Positions 34,185 through 46,712 of a stretch of DNA of 64,000 nucleotides are shown here, piece by piece. A program made the translations under genes and the position numbers. The stretch comes from Siphonodentalium dalli (Eukaryota > Mollusca > Scaphopoda > Gadilida > Siphonodentaliidae). The stretch is from contig CP136066.1 of assembly GCA_032622095.1 (NCBI GenBank), positions 230,334,961-230,398,960 of the forward strand. Reading direction: 5' to 3'. Each line of letters starts with the position of its first letter. The stretch's first letter is position 1. The notes beneath the pieces are model-generated. The model made no database searches, had not been told where the DNA came from, and worked only from the letters and a program-made list of their open reading frames with translations.

Positions 34185-34690
34185 ACTCCAGGCAGAATTA
34201 TCTCCCATCGCTCCGCTGAGACACCACTGCCACAAGGACATTTGGTAAGGATTTCTGATATGACCTTAGTTCTTATGTTTTAGGATTAAATTATATCTGG
34301 CTCAGTTCATATTGTTCTTATCATTACCGAAATAATTACCATTATTTCAAACTTTTGGCGGTCAAAATAAGATAATAGGTGACTAAATATAGTTCCGCTC
34401 ATACGTAACAAAGTACCATGCTCCCGACGGAGTGATAACGGAGTTTGGAATGGCATCTCACTTATTGGCAGACGACACATTGAATAATCGCGGTTCCCAA
34501 TGGGTTGTACATCACAATATTCACCATTTGGGAACTTCAATCTGAGTCTATGTCGCCCATAGCAGATGAGGCCATGCATAATGAGGTCCCCAGAGGGTCA
34601 ATTTGGTGATGCTTGCCCGCAATGTGGGATGTCGTCACTAAATTCACCCTCAGGGGACCTCATTCTGCAAATGAGTTCTTTTGGAGGTTC
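34185..34690. repeat. Repeat family L plus family F
   Basis: 34185-34420 matches 37945-38235 ('ctccaggcagaattatctcccatc', 'ataagataataggtgactaaatatagttcc'). 34560-34690 is a family F foldback. Confidence 0.65.
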
Positions 34691-35020
34691 AAACGAGATA
34701 TGACCGACTGACAGTGTTGTTGTACATTATATGTACATTTTTTGAGCAGATGTGTGTCATAACCCGATGTGACGCGACACATGAATGATATTACGAGGTA
34801 GAGGCAACGATGTCAACACATCAATCAGGTTAATTCTCAGGCGAAATGGAATGTTTTTTATGAGGTAAACACGTAAACAAAGAAAATACGTGGGTTTTTG
34901 TTCAGACACATATATCTAGAATGGTATAGTTATCTACCAATTAAGATGGGAGAGGTCGGTCGGTCGACTCGGTTGTGACGTGTTTATAAACTATGTACTC
35001 GTTTACATCAGGTCACAGAT
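34691..35020. other. No supported feature
   Basis: Nothing recognisable was found. Confidence 0.3.
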
Positions 35021-35029
35021 CGTGCCATG

Positions 35030-35505
35030 AATATTTACTCCGGCTGACGCCCGTAGAGATGATATTTCACCGGTACAAAACCTGTGAATTATTTGAAGTT
35101 ATGACAGAGAACCTTATGAATTCGAAAAAGTAATGCGGTGAAAATAGTTTTTAGTTATTATCCGTTCCTAAATAATGTATTCATCATAGGTAAAGGTCCC
35201 AGCTCAAAATTTCACGATTTAGGTGATTTTGTACGCGTTTTTACTTTGCGGTGCTTACGCCTGGGCAATTAATTCAATGTTTACAGCGATATCGTCTCAC
35301 ATTAAGTCACAGAAAGACATGACTTTTCGAGTTGGGACCTGCGACGACAGTGATGTACATTACTAAGGAACAGATACTAACTAAGAAATATATTCCCCGA
35401 ATTTATAAGGTTCCTTGCCAAAACTTCAAAAAACCTTCCCCGGTTTTGTACTGGTGGAATATTATTCTACTGTCGTAGCCAGAGTAGAGATTCATGTCAT
35501 GATCT
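35030..35505. mobile_element. Family E foldback element
   Basis: The same inverted arms occur as at 27045-27680, with about 475 bp between the 'acgcccgtagagatgatatttcacc' left end and the 'tggtggaatattattctac' right end. Confidence 0.6.
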
Positions 35506-37940
35506 ATACTGATAACCCGTAAGTTCACACATATACCTTTGTAAATTGTACAATTTTATCGAGAACATATTTCCCAAAGAACCTCGAACTGTATAAAATG
35601 CGTCGTCTCGACTGTTAACCTCGCGTTCGTGGTATTACAATTATATTCATCTATGTATATCACATCGGATTCAGTGGCCAGCCAACCTGTTCTCACGAAA
35701 ACCCGCACATTATCTGCTTATAATAGACATGTTTTAGGTAGATAACGTGCTTAGAATCGCCTCATTTTGAGTCGAGGATGTGCTAAAAATGAGAGCGTTT
35801 TAGTCACATTTATATCGACCCACAATGCGGCGATTCTAATCAGATTATACGCGTTCAATGGCACAAAGAAGCCAACTCACGACTTTTCAGGTGAACACTC
35901 TTTAGCACGTGTTTTCACTTTGACCCGCGCCATAAAACGAAATAACGGGTATGGGTCCATTATCTGCTTATTTGAGAGAAAAATAATCACGTTATGTACC
36001 TATATTACATTATAGGTCGAATATGTGCGTAGGCCTATTTATGCTAGGATATTTTGAACTTTATAGCCATTCAAACCTCAAGGGATTGTCGGTAGAAAAC
36101 ACGATTAGTGGAATCTGTTATGTTTGGACCTCGATTTGAATCCTTGCACATTAAACCAGTAGTGTGCATTGCCCATTTACACATTATTACTAGTTTGCTT
36201 TTCATGTTTGTGGTTTGGCCATCAGTCGGCTGTTAGTGTCGTCACACTAGAATAAGTGAGATCGCTAACTCGCTGTGAATCCGCCATTTGGTCTCCGGAA
36301 GTCAAAGTTAAGAAGTAGCATCTATTTTTAGCATATGGCTCCAGTCTGGGAATCCCAAAATAAAATGGCAACAGTTCGTTACGAATCGCAGGTGCAACAT
36401 AAAACTAATTAAACAACCACGCTGTATACATGTAATACGTAGGTTTCACGCAGTAGATGGATTGATTGTATCACGTATATGTTTTTGAATTATTTTTTTT
36501 ATCGCAAATACTCGCTATTTATCAGTAAATTATGGGAAGTTCGTTGACAAAAGAGGGCGTCCGCATCGTCACCAGATACTAACTCTGTAGATGACATGGC
36601 CACAAAACAATTCTTAACCCGTAGTTGCACTCAGATTAACTGAAATTAAGCCATACAATGCTGATAAAAAAATGCTCGCACTCAGCTGTCGAATGTTTAC
36701 AAATTGATGCTACTTCTTAACTTTTACCTTTTACCGGTGGGTTGGGTAAAATGCTAGGAATCGGACCATATGGAACCATCGGCCATCTTGAAAATCACGA
36801 ACCAGTGACAAGACTTATCATGTGGTTATACTCATCGTTGTCAAGGCAATTGTTAATTTTGTCAGAAGCGTACACGTTCACTGGTTAGCTATGTTGCTTG
36901 TGTCATGCAACACTCGCGATTATATATGTTGCTGAATAGCGTACAAACGGTAACAAATGTCCAAGTGCAATGGTACGTATTTAACGATTGTGATTTGAAT
37001 CGTCTTTCACACATATCTTCACTTGCGAGTGCGATCACAGGCAAATTAAATATAAAAAGTAAAACACGCAAGTTGCGTAACTTGACAGTCTATTGGTGGC
37101 AGATTGTATAACTATCGCATGTGAATTAACTGAACAAAACTTCCTACATATATATGCAACATAAATGTGGACTCCTTCCTAGCGCTCAGTCTCCTCTACG
37201 ATAAGGCACAACCTTCCGACATGCAGGGTCACGCCTTGGGGTTGGAACAGTGAGCGGAGTGTCTGAGTCAGGTCCGAGACTAATATAAATGTTGCATACC
37301 CGTCTGCTTTTGCATATGACACGTAATAGAAGAGTTGATTCGCGTTGAACAATTTGCCGTGCGAATGTACCTGCCGTGCATGTAACGGGAAATTATTCAT
37401 TGTTGCATGTGACAAATACGGCATTCAGATATAATGACATACACTGGTGTAAATAGGGTTCGGAGTGACATCTAGCGGATGCGGGAGGAATATATAGGAG
37501 AGACTAAAATAGACACTGGGCCCTGATTTGTCAATAGCCATGTATGCTTTTTGCATACGAAAGTGTCGCACCTCATCCCTATGGTTTCCCATAGGTAAAA
37601 TAGCCATTGGTACAGGAATAAACCCTTTGTAGGGAAGTTTGATTTTTTTGGTGTGGTCTAAAATATGACAGTATTTTTGTATGCGGTTCTGACACTAGTT
37701 ACGAAAACACAAGATTTAAAGGCGAATTCCCTGCTAGACGGACATTACTTTTTTGCGTAAAAAGTTTCCCCAAATGTAAATTTTTCAGATTTAAAGAAAA
37801 TTTTGGACCCAACATTTATATTGCCAACATTATACGCTAAAACGTTAGCACTGAGGCCTATGGAAAACATCTACACCAGTGTTACCTAATGACACACCCT
37901 ATGCACGAATAATTCTGACTTTCGTCAATAACTGAAGTCG
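35506..37940. other. No supported gene
   Basis: AT-rich. A minus frame at 37179-37424 (ends ..HVGRLCLIVEETER) is GC-richer than its surroundings and could be an exon or retroelement piece. I recognise no domain and no start or splice context. Confidence 0.3.
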
Positions 37941-37944
37941 ACCA

Positions 37945-38240
37945 CCAAACTCCAGGCAGAATTATCTCCCATCACTCCACTGAGATACCACTGCCATAAG
38001 TAAATTTGGTAAGGATTTCTTACGTGTTCTTAGTTCTTATGTTTTAGGATTAAATTGTCTATGTCTGGTTCAGTCTATATTGTTCTTATCAATACCGAAA
38101 GAATTACCATTATTGCAAACTGTTGATGGTCAAAATAAGATAATAGGTGACTAAATATAGTTCCGACGATATGTAAAAATAGATGCATAGGTCCGCAAAG
38201 TACCATCATTGTGGCAGTGCTATATCGCAGTGATAACGTA
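37945..38240. repeat. Repeat family L
   Basis: Second copy of the segment at 34185-34420, same orientation. Confidence 0.65.
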
Positions 38241-38371
38241 GAGGGCGCTGCATGGAGTTTGGTCGACCACCTCTTCGATGAATACATGCGTCACTCCAAG
38301 CCGATCGTGCGCATGCGCTCGGCCGGGTGAACCACCTATATATACGTTACTTCAAATTGCATTTTGTTTAA

Positions 38372-38763
38372 CCCTTTACCCAACAAACCGGCCAAAACCG
38401 GCCAAATAAAGCTTCAACAGCCTAAAATATCTTCGGTCTGTCTCAATAGAACCATACAAATATGGATATCATTGGAACCGCCTCCTTGACCACATTGTGA
38501 TAGTTACAGTTATGCCCTGTGCCAATGCATTCTCTTATATATGCGAGTCGACCATAGGTCGCCTCGCATATATAAGAGAATGCATTGGCCTAAAAAAAAT
38601 CATTTTTTAACACTTTTTACCATTTTTTCTTACATTCTTTAACAATTTTATAATTTGTAATGTGTTAAGCCAATGCATTCTCTTATATATGCGAGGCGAC
38701 CTATGGTCGACTCGCATATATAAGAGAATGCATTGGCACAGGGCCCTTCTGTTGGGTAAAGGG
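38372..38763. mobile_element. TTAA-flanked MITE, family A, 392 bp
   Basis: It is flanked by TTAA at 38368-38371 and 38764-38767. Orientation is as in the 28360 copy, with hairpins at about 38520-38588 and 38668-38738. Confidence 0.88.
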
Positions 38764-38929
38764 TTAATTACTCTGCCGGTCAAAATCCAATGACCCCAAT
38801 CGATCTTCAAGAACAAATTAACATTTTGATTCCTATCGACCGTTTGGATTATACTCGTTTCAGTCCTTAGCCAGGACGTTGCCAGTTATGTGGGTGAAAG
38901 GAAGGGAAAGACCACAAAGAGGGTTAATT

Positions 38930-39545
38930 ACACTGGAAAATCACTAATCTGCACATAAAAATGCCTTCCTCCGGAACATAAAAATTCCTTCCCCCGGAAC
39001 ATAAAGATACCTTCCCCCGGAACATAAAAACACCTTCCCCCGGAACATAAAAATACCTTCCCCGGAACATAAAAACACCTTCCCCCGGAACATAAAAATA
39101 CCTTCCCCCGGAACATAAAAACACCTTCCCCGGAACATAAAAATTCCTTCCCCCGGAACATAAAAACACCTTCCCCGGAACATAAAAATTCCTTCCCCCG
39201 GAACATAAAAATACCTTCCCCGGAACATAAAAATACCTTCCCCCGGAACATAAAAAATACCTTCCCCCGGAACATAAAAATACCTTACCCCGGAACAGAA
39301 AAATACCTTCCCCCGGAACAAAAAAATACATTCCCCGGGAACAGTATAACACCTCCCCACGGAACATAAAAACACCTTCCCTCGGAACATAATCATACCT
39401 ACCCCAGGAACATAAAAAAATACCTCCTCTGGGAACAGAAAAACTCATCGCCCCGGAACAGAAAAATACATTCACTGGAACGTAAAAATACCCCGCCCCC
39501 CCCCCCCCGGAACAGAAAAATACCTTCCACCGGAACAGAACAATT
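38930..39545. repeat. Minisatellite of 'ccttcccccggaacataaaaa'
   Basis: About 25 copies of a 21-24-bp unit whose length varies by single C or A. Because variants shift the phase and the unit has no minus-strand stop, all three minus frames are open for 115-183 codons (GKVFLCSGGR / FYVPGEGIFMFRG type repeats). No start context or non-repeat coding flank supports a gene. Copies decay towards the right end. Confidence 0.9.
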
Positions 39546-39582
39546 CAACGCTGGTCTAAGTGTGTATTATATTATGCCATGA

Positions 39583-40185
39583 ATCGCTTCTCTGGCTAAC
39601 GCCCGTAATTATCATATTCCACCAGTACAAAACCTGTGAACTTTTTGATGTTTTGACAGGGAACGTTATAAATCGTACAAATAACATAATAACTAAGTTT
39701 ATATTTGCATTATTATACCACGGAACAACAGATTGGCAGCAGCTTTAAAATGTGTTATACACTGCGCATCTGTCAAAACTGATCGGTTAATTTACATAAA
39801 CATGGATGCAGTCACGATATTTAACGCTTACGTGTTTATAATGCAATAATATTTCAATAGATAACTGGTGTCGGTGATATCTCTGCATCACAGATTCAGA
39901 AACGTGACATAGAAAGCTATCACTTGATTGAACTGAATAAATCATTTCAAGTAACCAATGCAATCAAGTGATTATTCTGTTTATAATATTCTACACTAAA
40001 CATTTGATTTAGCACAAATCCAAATCATAACGCAACATACCCATGCCACATGCCTTTCGATATCGCGTATGAATAGCGCGCTAGTTAAAGTGACACAATT
40101 CAGTAGTGAAATTATCGATTATAATCACTCGAGAAATCAAGGTAAATCACACATACATGTAGGAATGTAATCAATGGTATAAATA
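39583..40185. repeat. Family E and H fragments, then AT-rich DNA
   Basis: 39583-39690 is a family E arm and 39720-39790 a family H piece. 39900-39980 holds an inverted pair 'atcacttgattg' / 'caatcaagtgat'. Confidence 0.5.
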
Positions 40186-40189
40186 ATAG

Positions 40190-40770
40190 GAGATAGTTTT
40201 TGAAAAAAATGCTATCGCCACAAGGATTAAAGATGGATTATCTCTTTCTAAACATGTATTATATAGATACCGGGGTATAAAATATTAGGTATGAATCGAA
40301 GACTCCTGTTCGAAAATGGTTCTATCGATTAATATTGATTTTATTTCGAATATTTTCTGGTCTAAAAAGGTGCGCTGTTCAGCTAACGAACACCAGTGAG
40401 TGGTTACTCTTAACAGAGACCAAAAATTTTATTGTGTAATTTTGTCACAAATAAACGTTAATTAGACTCATTGTTGCTTATTACTATGGAATAAAACAAT
40501 ACAAACAATCAATCTGGGACATTTGACGTTAGGTACGTAGCTATAGTAACAACCCATTGCTCTATACCGCTATATGGTATCGCCCGAATGGTCTGTACTA
40601 AACATAGACAAACAAAATGTCCCAATTAATCATAACAGAATATGCGAAATAAAATGAATATTAATTGATAGAAGCCTTTCCGGACAGGGGTCTTCAATTC
40701 ATATTTATTATTTTATACCCACGCAGCTATTTCAAATTTGTTATTTAAAGAGATAATCCATCTTTAATAT
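40190..40770. mobile_element. Foldback repeat, family K
   Basis: The left arm 'agatggattatctctttctaaa', 'gaatcgaagactcctgttcg' is mirrored at 40670-40765 ('ccggacaggggtcttcaattcat', 'agagataatccatcttt'). The left arm is related to 31840-32060. Confidence 0.6.
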
Positions 40771-40779
40771 AGACTTTCT

Positions 40780-41560
40780 GTTCGCCACTTTACTTATGGT
40801 AATTACCTTTTGATCCGAGGATATCATTCACAGAGTTGGCATTGACCAACACCCCCAGTGTGCAACCTGTAAACATAGAAGGAGTATCATACATTCTGTT
40901 CTTTTGAAAGTACATCCACATTGAGCGTATTTTAAAAAAAGCAAATACTCCCATATCGGTATTATTGGAATCTAAGTTACGCTCTATATGAACGTAAATT
41001 GGACACAAAAACAATCTTATATGAGCGTATTCATATGACAAATACGCCCATATCGGTATTATTTGAATCTGAGTTACGCTCTATATGAACGTAAATTGGA
41101 CACAAAAACAGTCTTATATGAGCGTATTCATATGACAAAGACGTCCGTATCGGTCGTATTTGATGTACCCCACACGAACACGCCCGTATTGACATTATTT
41201 AATCTAACTTTTTTCATCGACACGATTTACCAGATTCACGCTTTTCATAATGTTGTTTCATTGCAGCCCGCGCCATTCAACTGAATAACTGGTATACGCT
41301 CAATACTGACTTATTTCAAAATCGACCTGTTTTCCTGCCACAGTTACGTTCATATAAAGCTAAGTACGATTAAAATAACCCCAATATGAGCGTATTTGTG
41401 TTTTTGAAATACGTTCAATATGAACCTATTTACATAAGGATTAACTGTCATGTGGACAGTTTTTATGGAGATGTAACCGTGAGGTAAGTGGACATAACGT
41501 GTGTAAAACCCATAAAAATAGTCCACATGACAGTTAATCCTTATATTTATATACATTTAG
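40780..41560. repeat. Tandem 94-96-bp duplication and a long hairpin
   Basis: 'caaatac(t/g)cccatatcggtattatt.gaatct.agttacgctctatatgaacg...' occurs at about 40940 and 41040. At 41420-41545 'ataaggattaactgtcatgtggac' pairs perfectly with 'gtccacatgacagttaatccttat'. Confidence 0.75.
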
Positions 41561-42290
41561 CGTAAAAGCCACTTTTGTAAATGTATTTAAATCGAAAAGT
41601 GTATCGTGACAAAAACAGCCCAAAATACCCAATAGGACCCTCGGCAAAAGTTAATAGTAACAATTTCTCTTCATATTGAAACCCGATGATGTATTAAGTC
41701 AATCCTGCGCGAGTCCAAATGCGCCCAAAACATTACGCGTTCGTCTTTCCAAACCCAATGACGCATCGATGGTGTTATGAGCTTGGTGTTATGAGCCGTT
41801 GTGCATTCACCGAGAAATAACTGCAACTAGCCACGTGGGCGCCGACCAATCAGAATGCTGGATTTAGTGATGACAACACTTAGTATGTAAATATATGAAG
41901 ATATGGTGTATCATAAGCTGTCATGCTGTTAATATTGAGTAACTTATACATTTAACATCATTAACTCCACTATCATTATCAGCATCATTGGTTTAAACAT
42001 TGTTTATTTATCCAACAAATTTATAATTATGTTTAAAAAAATAAAATACATCGAAGTTGGAAATACATAAGGAATTGTTATAATGGATATGGTAATATAT
42101 CGGGTAGAAAGGGAGAACGACAGTAAGCACATGGTTTTTGGGTGTCGTTTCCCCCTCCCACGTATCATCAATGGCCCCTGTGAAATGTATATATAAATCA
42201 TCCTGGGATTTTACATTAATGTCGGGACCGGACAGCAAATAGATAATTCGGACATTACATCATCAGCAGTATCGCCCTCTAGACCATGCC
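41561..42290. other. No supported feature
   Basis: Nothing recognisable beyond AT-rich sequence. Confidence 0.3.
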
Positions 42291-42294
42291 ACGC

Positions 42295-42800
42295 ATCTCT
42301 ACTCTCGGTAACGCCCGTAGAGAGCCTCACATATATAGAATGATCTACCACTGAGTGTCGTCTGCTCGTGTCTGTGAGGGGCACCATACGGGTGGTCGGT
42401 AGATGATGCAATGCATATCTGCTCTCGCTAACGCCCGTAGAGAGGCTCACACAGATAGAAGGATACATTACTGAGTGTCGTCTGCTCGTGCCTTTCTTCT
42501 GTACGCCGATATCGCAATAAATATTGAACTAATTACCCAGGATAAATGCAATAATTGTTTTATAAACGACGCGACGCAAAATCACTCACAAATTCACTTC
42601 AATCGTTAAATTTCGAGTTTCGATCTACAGTGAAGAACATTATTAAGGAATTTATAATAACTAAGAAATATTCCCCGCGGTATTTTTTCGACTTTATAAA
42701 GTTCCCTGTCAAAACTTCAAAACGTTCCAAGGTGTTGTGCTGGTGGAATATGATATCTACGGGCGTTAGCCATAGTAGAGATTCATGGCATGAATCGCCG
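42295..42800. mobile_element. Dispersed repeat pair and family E foldback arm
   Basis: Two copies of 'acgcccgtagagag.ctcaca.atagaa' with 'gagtgtcgtctgctcgtg' lie at 42310 and 42438. The inverted family E arm follows at 42640-42800. Confidence 0.65.
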
Positions 42801-43039
42801 TCATCATCATTTCCATCAATATCATCATACATAATGTTTATCATAATCTCGCTTATATGCTTTTCATGTTGAATATAATCATCACCATCATCAGCACTAC
42901 ACTATAATGTCTCACTATATTCCCACATAACACCACTGATGAAAGATTTGCATATGATGACTTTTGAATATCGTCGACAATACAAATGTGCTATGGTTGT
43001 ATCTAATTATAAGTCGCTAAATTATAATATACCTTCTTA

Positions 43040-43410
43040 TATATACAAGATATGTTATTGTGAGTACTGGTCGTTTCACTCGATCCACTGCCAGTGGATT
43101 ATACTTGAAGGACCGTGAGAAGACCAATGTTAAATATAGTCTTAAGAGCTTTCAAAAACATGTATTGATGTGTTATACGAAGATTGGACGATGTCAAGGA
43201 CTTCCATACAGCTGTGAAGACTCATCTCTTCAAATTATGTTTTGAGATATATTACTAGCTAGCTAGCTGTGTGTTGTGTGGTGACAATCATAGACATTAC
43301 TTATTGTATTATATGTTCTGTGGGATTTTCCTATATTGTACGCGTGCGCGCATTGGAACTAATTGATTGTGGAATGCGTTTGAAATGAATTTTATAATTA
43401 TAATAAAAAT
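43040..43410 (+). pseudogene. 3' end of a CR1/L2-type LINE
   Basis: In the frame starting at 43187 the plus strand reads DDVKDFHTAVKTHLFKLCF. This resembles the conserved C-terminus of CR1/L2 ORF2 proteins (..F...LKTHLF...F). The following 150 bp end in 'tggaatgcgtttgaaatgaattttataattataataaaa', like the 3' tails of such elements. The frame is broken upstream: the segment before 43187 is open in another frame. The element is 5'-truncated. Confidence 0.6.
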
Positions 43411-43417
43411 ACACTCG

Positions 43418-43600
43418 TCGTCATCAGTACCAGCAACGTCAACGTCACCACCATAGACGTCATCACACCACCGCCATCTACATCGTCATCAATACCAGCA
43501 ACGTCAACATCACCACCATGGACGTCATTACACCACCGCCATCTACATCGTCATCAATACCAGCAACGTCAACATCACCACCATAGACGTCATTACTACC
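43418..43600. repeat. Minisatellite, about 66-bp unit
   Basis: Three copies of 'catcgtcatcaataccagcaacgtcaacatcaccaccat(a/g)gacgtcat(t/c)acaccaccgccatcta'. Confidence 0.88.
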
Positions 43601-44034
43601 ACCAGCTAAAAAACGATCGGATAAACCACAATCTGCCTTATAATATTGTGAATATTCCGAAGTATTAGTTATACTGTTCCGTGTATACGGAGGCGACTTA
43701 GATTTTAGAATAGTAAATATATATATATAGTTCATTTGTTGTCTCGTTTCTGTTCAAACAGAAATAACGTCCCAAGTTTTGATGATAATGGAGCAGATAA
43801 TAATACGGCAGATTATATACGGCAGATTATATACGGCAGATTTTGGTGCGGAAAAAAAATAGGACACATTTGTAACCGGTTACTGGGTTACAAATACTCA
43901 ACATTTGCTCTTGCGTTAGCTCCGACAAGTAACGGGGTTACAAATGCGCCTTATTTTTTTCAGCATTTGGAGCAGAATAGAATTATGTGCAATTTCATAA
44001 TTGTATATTACACGAATATGACGATTTGATTGCT
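43601..44034. other. No supported gene; short 13-bp repeat
   Basis: 'ggcagattatata' is repeated three times at about 43807. An inverted pair 'gtaac.ggttac' lies near 43873-43945. The frame over it is not convincing. Confidence 0.4.
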
Positions 44035-44420
44035 TATAGACTAATTAAAGTGATGTGAAACACTCCGATCAAAAATAATCTTGCTCAAAGTATTTATTTC
44101 TATGAATATTAATCCAAATTTACAACACACAACGTCAGTCTTCTTTATTTATTATATGCAATGAGTATCGATGGCGAAATCATTTGGGTTATTTTATCGC
44201 CGAATGTTGCGTCCCGATTCGAGGTGTAAATATTTACAATTGAGTGCAGTTCAGATGGTATGTAAATATTTACAATTGAGCGTAGTTCAGACGGTGTTTA
44301 CTATGGAGTTGTATGGTCGATTTCTTTGATTGTTGGGCGATGTTAGTAGAATGCTACATTCCCCCAGTTGGCATAGCACCTATAGTACTAATTTGTCAGA
44401 TTCACGCACTCGAACAAGTC
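44035..44420 (-). repeat. Dispersed repeat, family G
   Basis: Copy of the 6250-6630 family, in the same orientation, with a small internal duplication of 'gatggtatgtaaatatttacaattgag'. Reading the complement, '..TGCTATGCCAACTGGG' continues across what is the left boundary of the direct repeat at 58225, which matters for interpreting that repeat. Confidence 0.65.
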
Positions 44421-45164
44421 CATAATATTTCTTTAAATTATACGCGCGAAATATTCCAGACAACTGCACTAATCGAAGGAGACTCTTGTGCGACGACATA
44501 CCATCACAGCAAGGATCAGTTACAGTGCTCAGTTTACTGGGGCGGAGTCACTAAACTATTACAGTACTAAATATACATAATATAAAATCTATTTATTGCA
44601 TCTTTTTTCTGCGTAAAACATGCCATCACAACAATCTTAAGTTACATTGCTAAGTTTACTGGACGAAGTCACTAAAATATTACTAAATATATATAATATC
44701 TTTGTTCTGCGGGCGCAAAAAAACCGTCACGACTTGTCATGTGGGTGTGGTGTCTACAACGTGTTATGAATACATAATTACGCAGGTACGTGTATTGTAT
44801 TAATTATGAATTTTATTGCAGGTTACATTTGAAATTGCACTACATACCAAAGCAGATGTATCCGAGTGTAGATAGCATATTCCTCAGAAATATGGACAGC
44901 GGCTATAGAATAATTTGTTTCACTTTCGGCCACGATTTTACGAAATGCTACCACAAGGAAGAGTAGCTTTAAATGAATAGAATCCGAAGTAAAGAATCCG
45001 GCGAGCGAGGATGAAGATTTATAACTGTCTGTCCGCGTCACGCCGTAATCAAGGTGGTGTGTCATCAAGAGATAAAACTGGCAGGATTACACAAAAGTTG
45101 ACAGCTCGCTATAGTCTATAACTGTTGTTAAGGGCCAAAGGTGACGCACGACAGGTGAGCGGTC
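44421..45164. other. No supported gene
   Basis: An 80-bp segment ('ccatcacagcaaggatcagttacagtgctcagtttactgg') is imperfectly repeated at 44500 and 44622. Confidence 0.35.
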
Positions 45165-45840
45165 GAATTAGGATTATGGAAAATGATGTCGAAGCCATTG
45201 ATCAGCTTTGACGCACTTGACATGGACCAAAAAGAATTTAAGGGTGAAGAAGCCAATGTAATTCATCAGACTACAATGTAATCACACGAACTGTTCATTA
45301 AATTTGGCATACTTCTATCAACATGAACGATATAGGGACCAAGATTGCAATATGTCATTTATCATACGATATGACCACAGGGGCCTGTAACGCGCTCCGC
45401 TGTCCGCCCCCCTTTTGCACTGCCCATATACGCCGCTCTATATACGCGCCTTCTTCGCGTTAATGGAACATTATATAGACGCGTATATAGAGCGGCGTAT
45501 ATGGGCAGTGCAAAGGGGGGGGGGGCGGACAGCGGAGCGCGTTACAGGCTCATGTGATATGACGTCGTGTAGAGTGTTGGTTATATTCGGACTCGGCCAC
45601 AGCGTCAGTCACGGAGTGGAAGTGGTACTTCCGCCAGTTGTGTTTCAACTTATAGCATTTATTTAGTTATCAGACAGATGATTATTCAAATAATCGGCGT
45701 ACGTGTCGTGTGTTTTTTCGATTGTCGTCGTTTAAGTCATGCAGTACTCTTGTTGTTGTGTTCAAAAGTGACAACATTGGCAGAATAAAACGCACACAAA
45801 AGTTCACAGCTCGCTGTATTGTATACTTCTTGTTATATAT
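45165..45840. repeat. Dispersed repeat, family I, copy 1
   Basis: This matches 47855-48330: 'atgacgtc', 'ttcgg.ctcggccac.g.gtcagtcacg.agtgg', 'aagtc..gcagtactcttgttgttgtg' and 'gacagctcgct'. The inverted repeat at 45384-45549 is inserted in it. Confidence 0.55.
45384..45549. mobile_element. GC-rich foldback with 65-70-bp arms
   Basis: The left arm (CCTGTAACGCGCTCCGCTGT... to TATATACGCG, 45384-45448) is complementary to the right arm (45481-45549) almost base for base. The differences are mainly in the length of the C/G homopolymer (6 C then TTTT against 12 G then AAA). The loop is about 30 bp. Confidence 0.85.
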
Positions 45841-45846
45841 GTTACA

Positions 45847-46304
45847 GTTAAAGGTACTCAATCCGATTCGAAGGTACCCATATCATCAGATTCCAACAAC
45901 ACAACTTTTTTTGAAAAGCCGCTTCAGTTATCAGAATCGAGTATAATTGCCAAAAAATAATGCTAACCACAGTCAACTGTAGTATAAAATTGTCCAAAAC
46001 CTGTTATTTATCAACATTGTGGTCAACCAAATGTTGCCAGTTTGTCAAATATTGGACATAAAAGTCACTTGATTTTAGAGTTATCCATCTTCATCTGCAA
46101 TTTGGTCCGAGACCGTGTTCTCGTCGACTGTTTACTGGGCCACCTAAAATAATCGGTGGTGAAAAATATTATATTTCAAACATCGATATCTGATTACTCT
46201 GAGCTTTGATGGGTGGGTTTCTCGACTCGAATCAAATATGTTTTTACCTCCGAAGCCAAGGAAATGTTATTTGCGAGCTTTAATTCGGATTTTGCATCTT
46301 TAAA
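45847..46304. mobile_element. Family C foldback MITE
   Basis: It starts TTAAAGGTACTCAATCCGATTC. The interior contains 'cagattccaacaac', 'ccaaaacctgttatt' and 'cctccgaagccaaggaaatg', shared with 22625-23056 and 8287-8500. The right end is eroded. Confidence 0.55.
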
Positions 46305-46429
46305 GCGTATAATCAGTTGTTATGTATAAAAACTGACAATTTCAGTTATTATGCATAATAACATATTCCTTCAAGTTTTTTGTTGACTGTAATGCCTGAA
46401 ATGTGCAATTATAATGGACAGTATACATA

Positions 46430-46680
46430 TTAACTGGAACATTAGATAGTCATTACTATTACACATCGGAACATTAGATAGTCATTACCATTACACATCG
46501 GAACATTAGATAGTCATTACTATTACACATCGGAACATTAGATAGTCATTACTATTACACATCGGAACTGGCCTTGAACGTTAGATAGTCATTACCATTA
46601 CACATCGGAACATTAGATAGTCATTACTATTACACATCGGAACAATAGATAGTCATTACTATTACACTTCGGAAGATATA
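46430..46680. repeat. Minisatellite, 32-bp unit
   Basis: Seven copies of 'ggaacattagatagtcattactattacacatc' with few substitutions. One copy is interrupted by 'tggccttgaacg'. Confidence 0.9.
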
Positions 46681-46712
46681 CAGTCGCAAATAGCGCTATA
46701 TCACTCAGTTGA

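Noticed and set aside
36889-37071. Possible signal peptide on the minus strand (RVLLFIFNLPVIALAS)
   Set aside because: The frame has no ATG (it begins at TTG with no upstream Met) and no demonstrated splice link to the propeptide exon.
38924-39475. A 183-codon minus-strand protein
   Set aside because: All three frames are open because the repeat unit lacks stops. No unique coding sequence flanks it.
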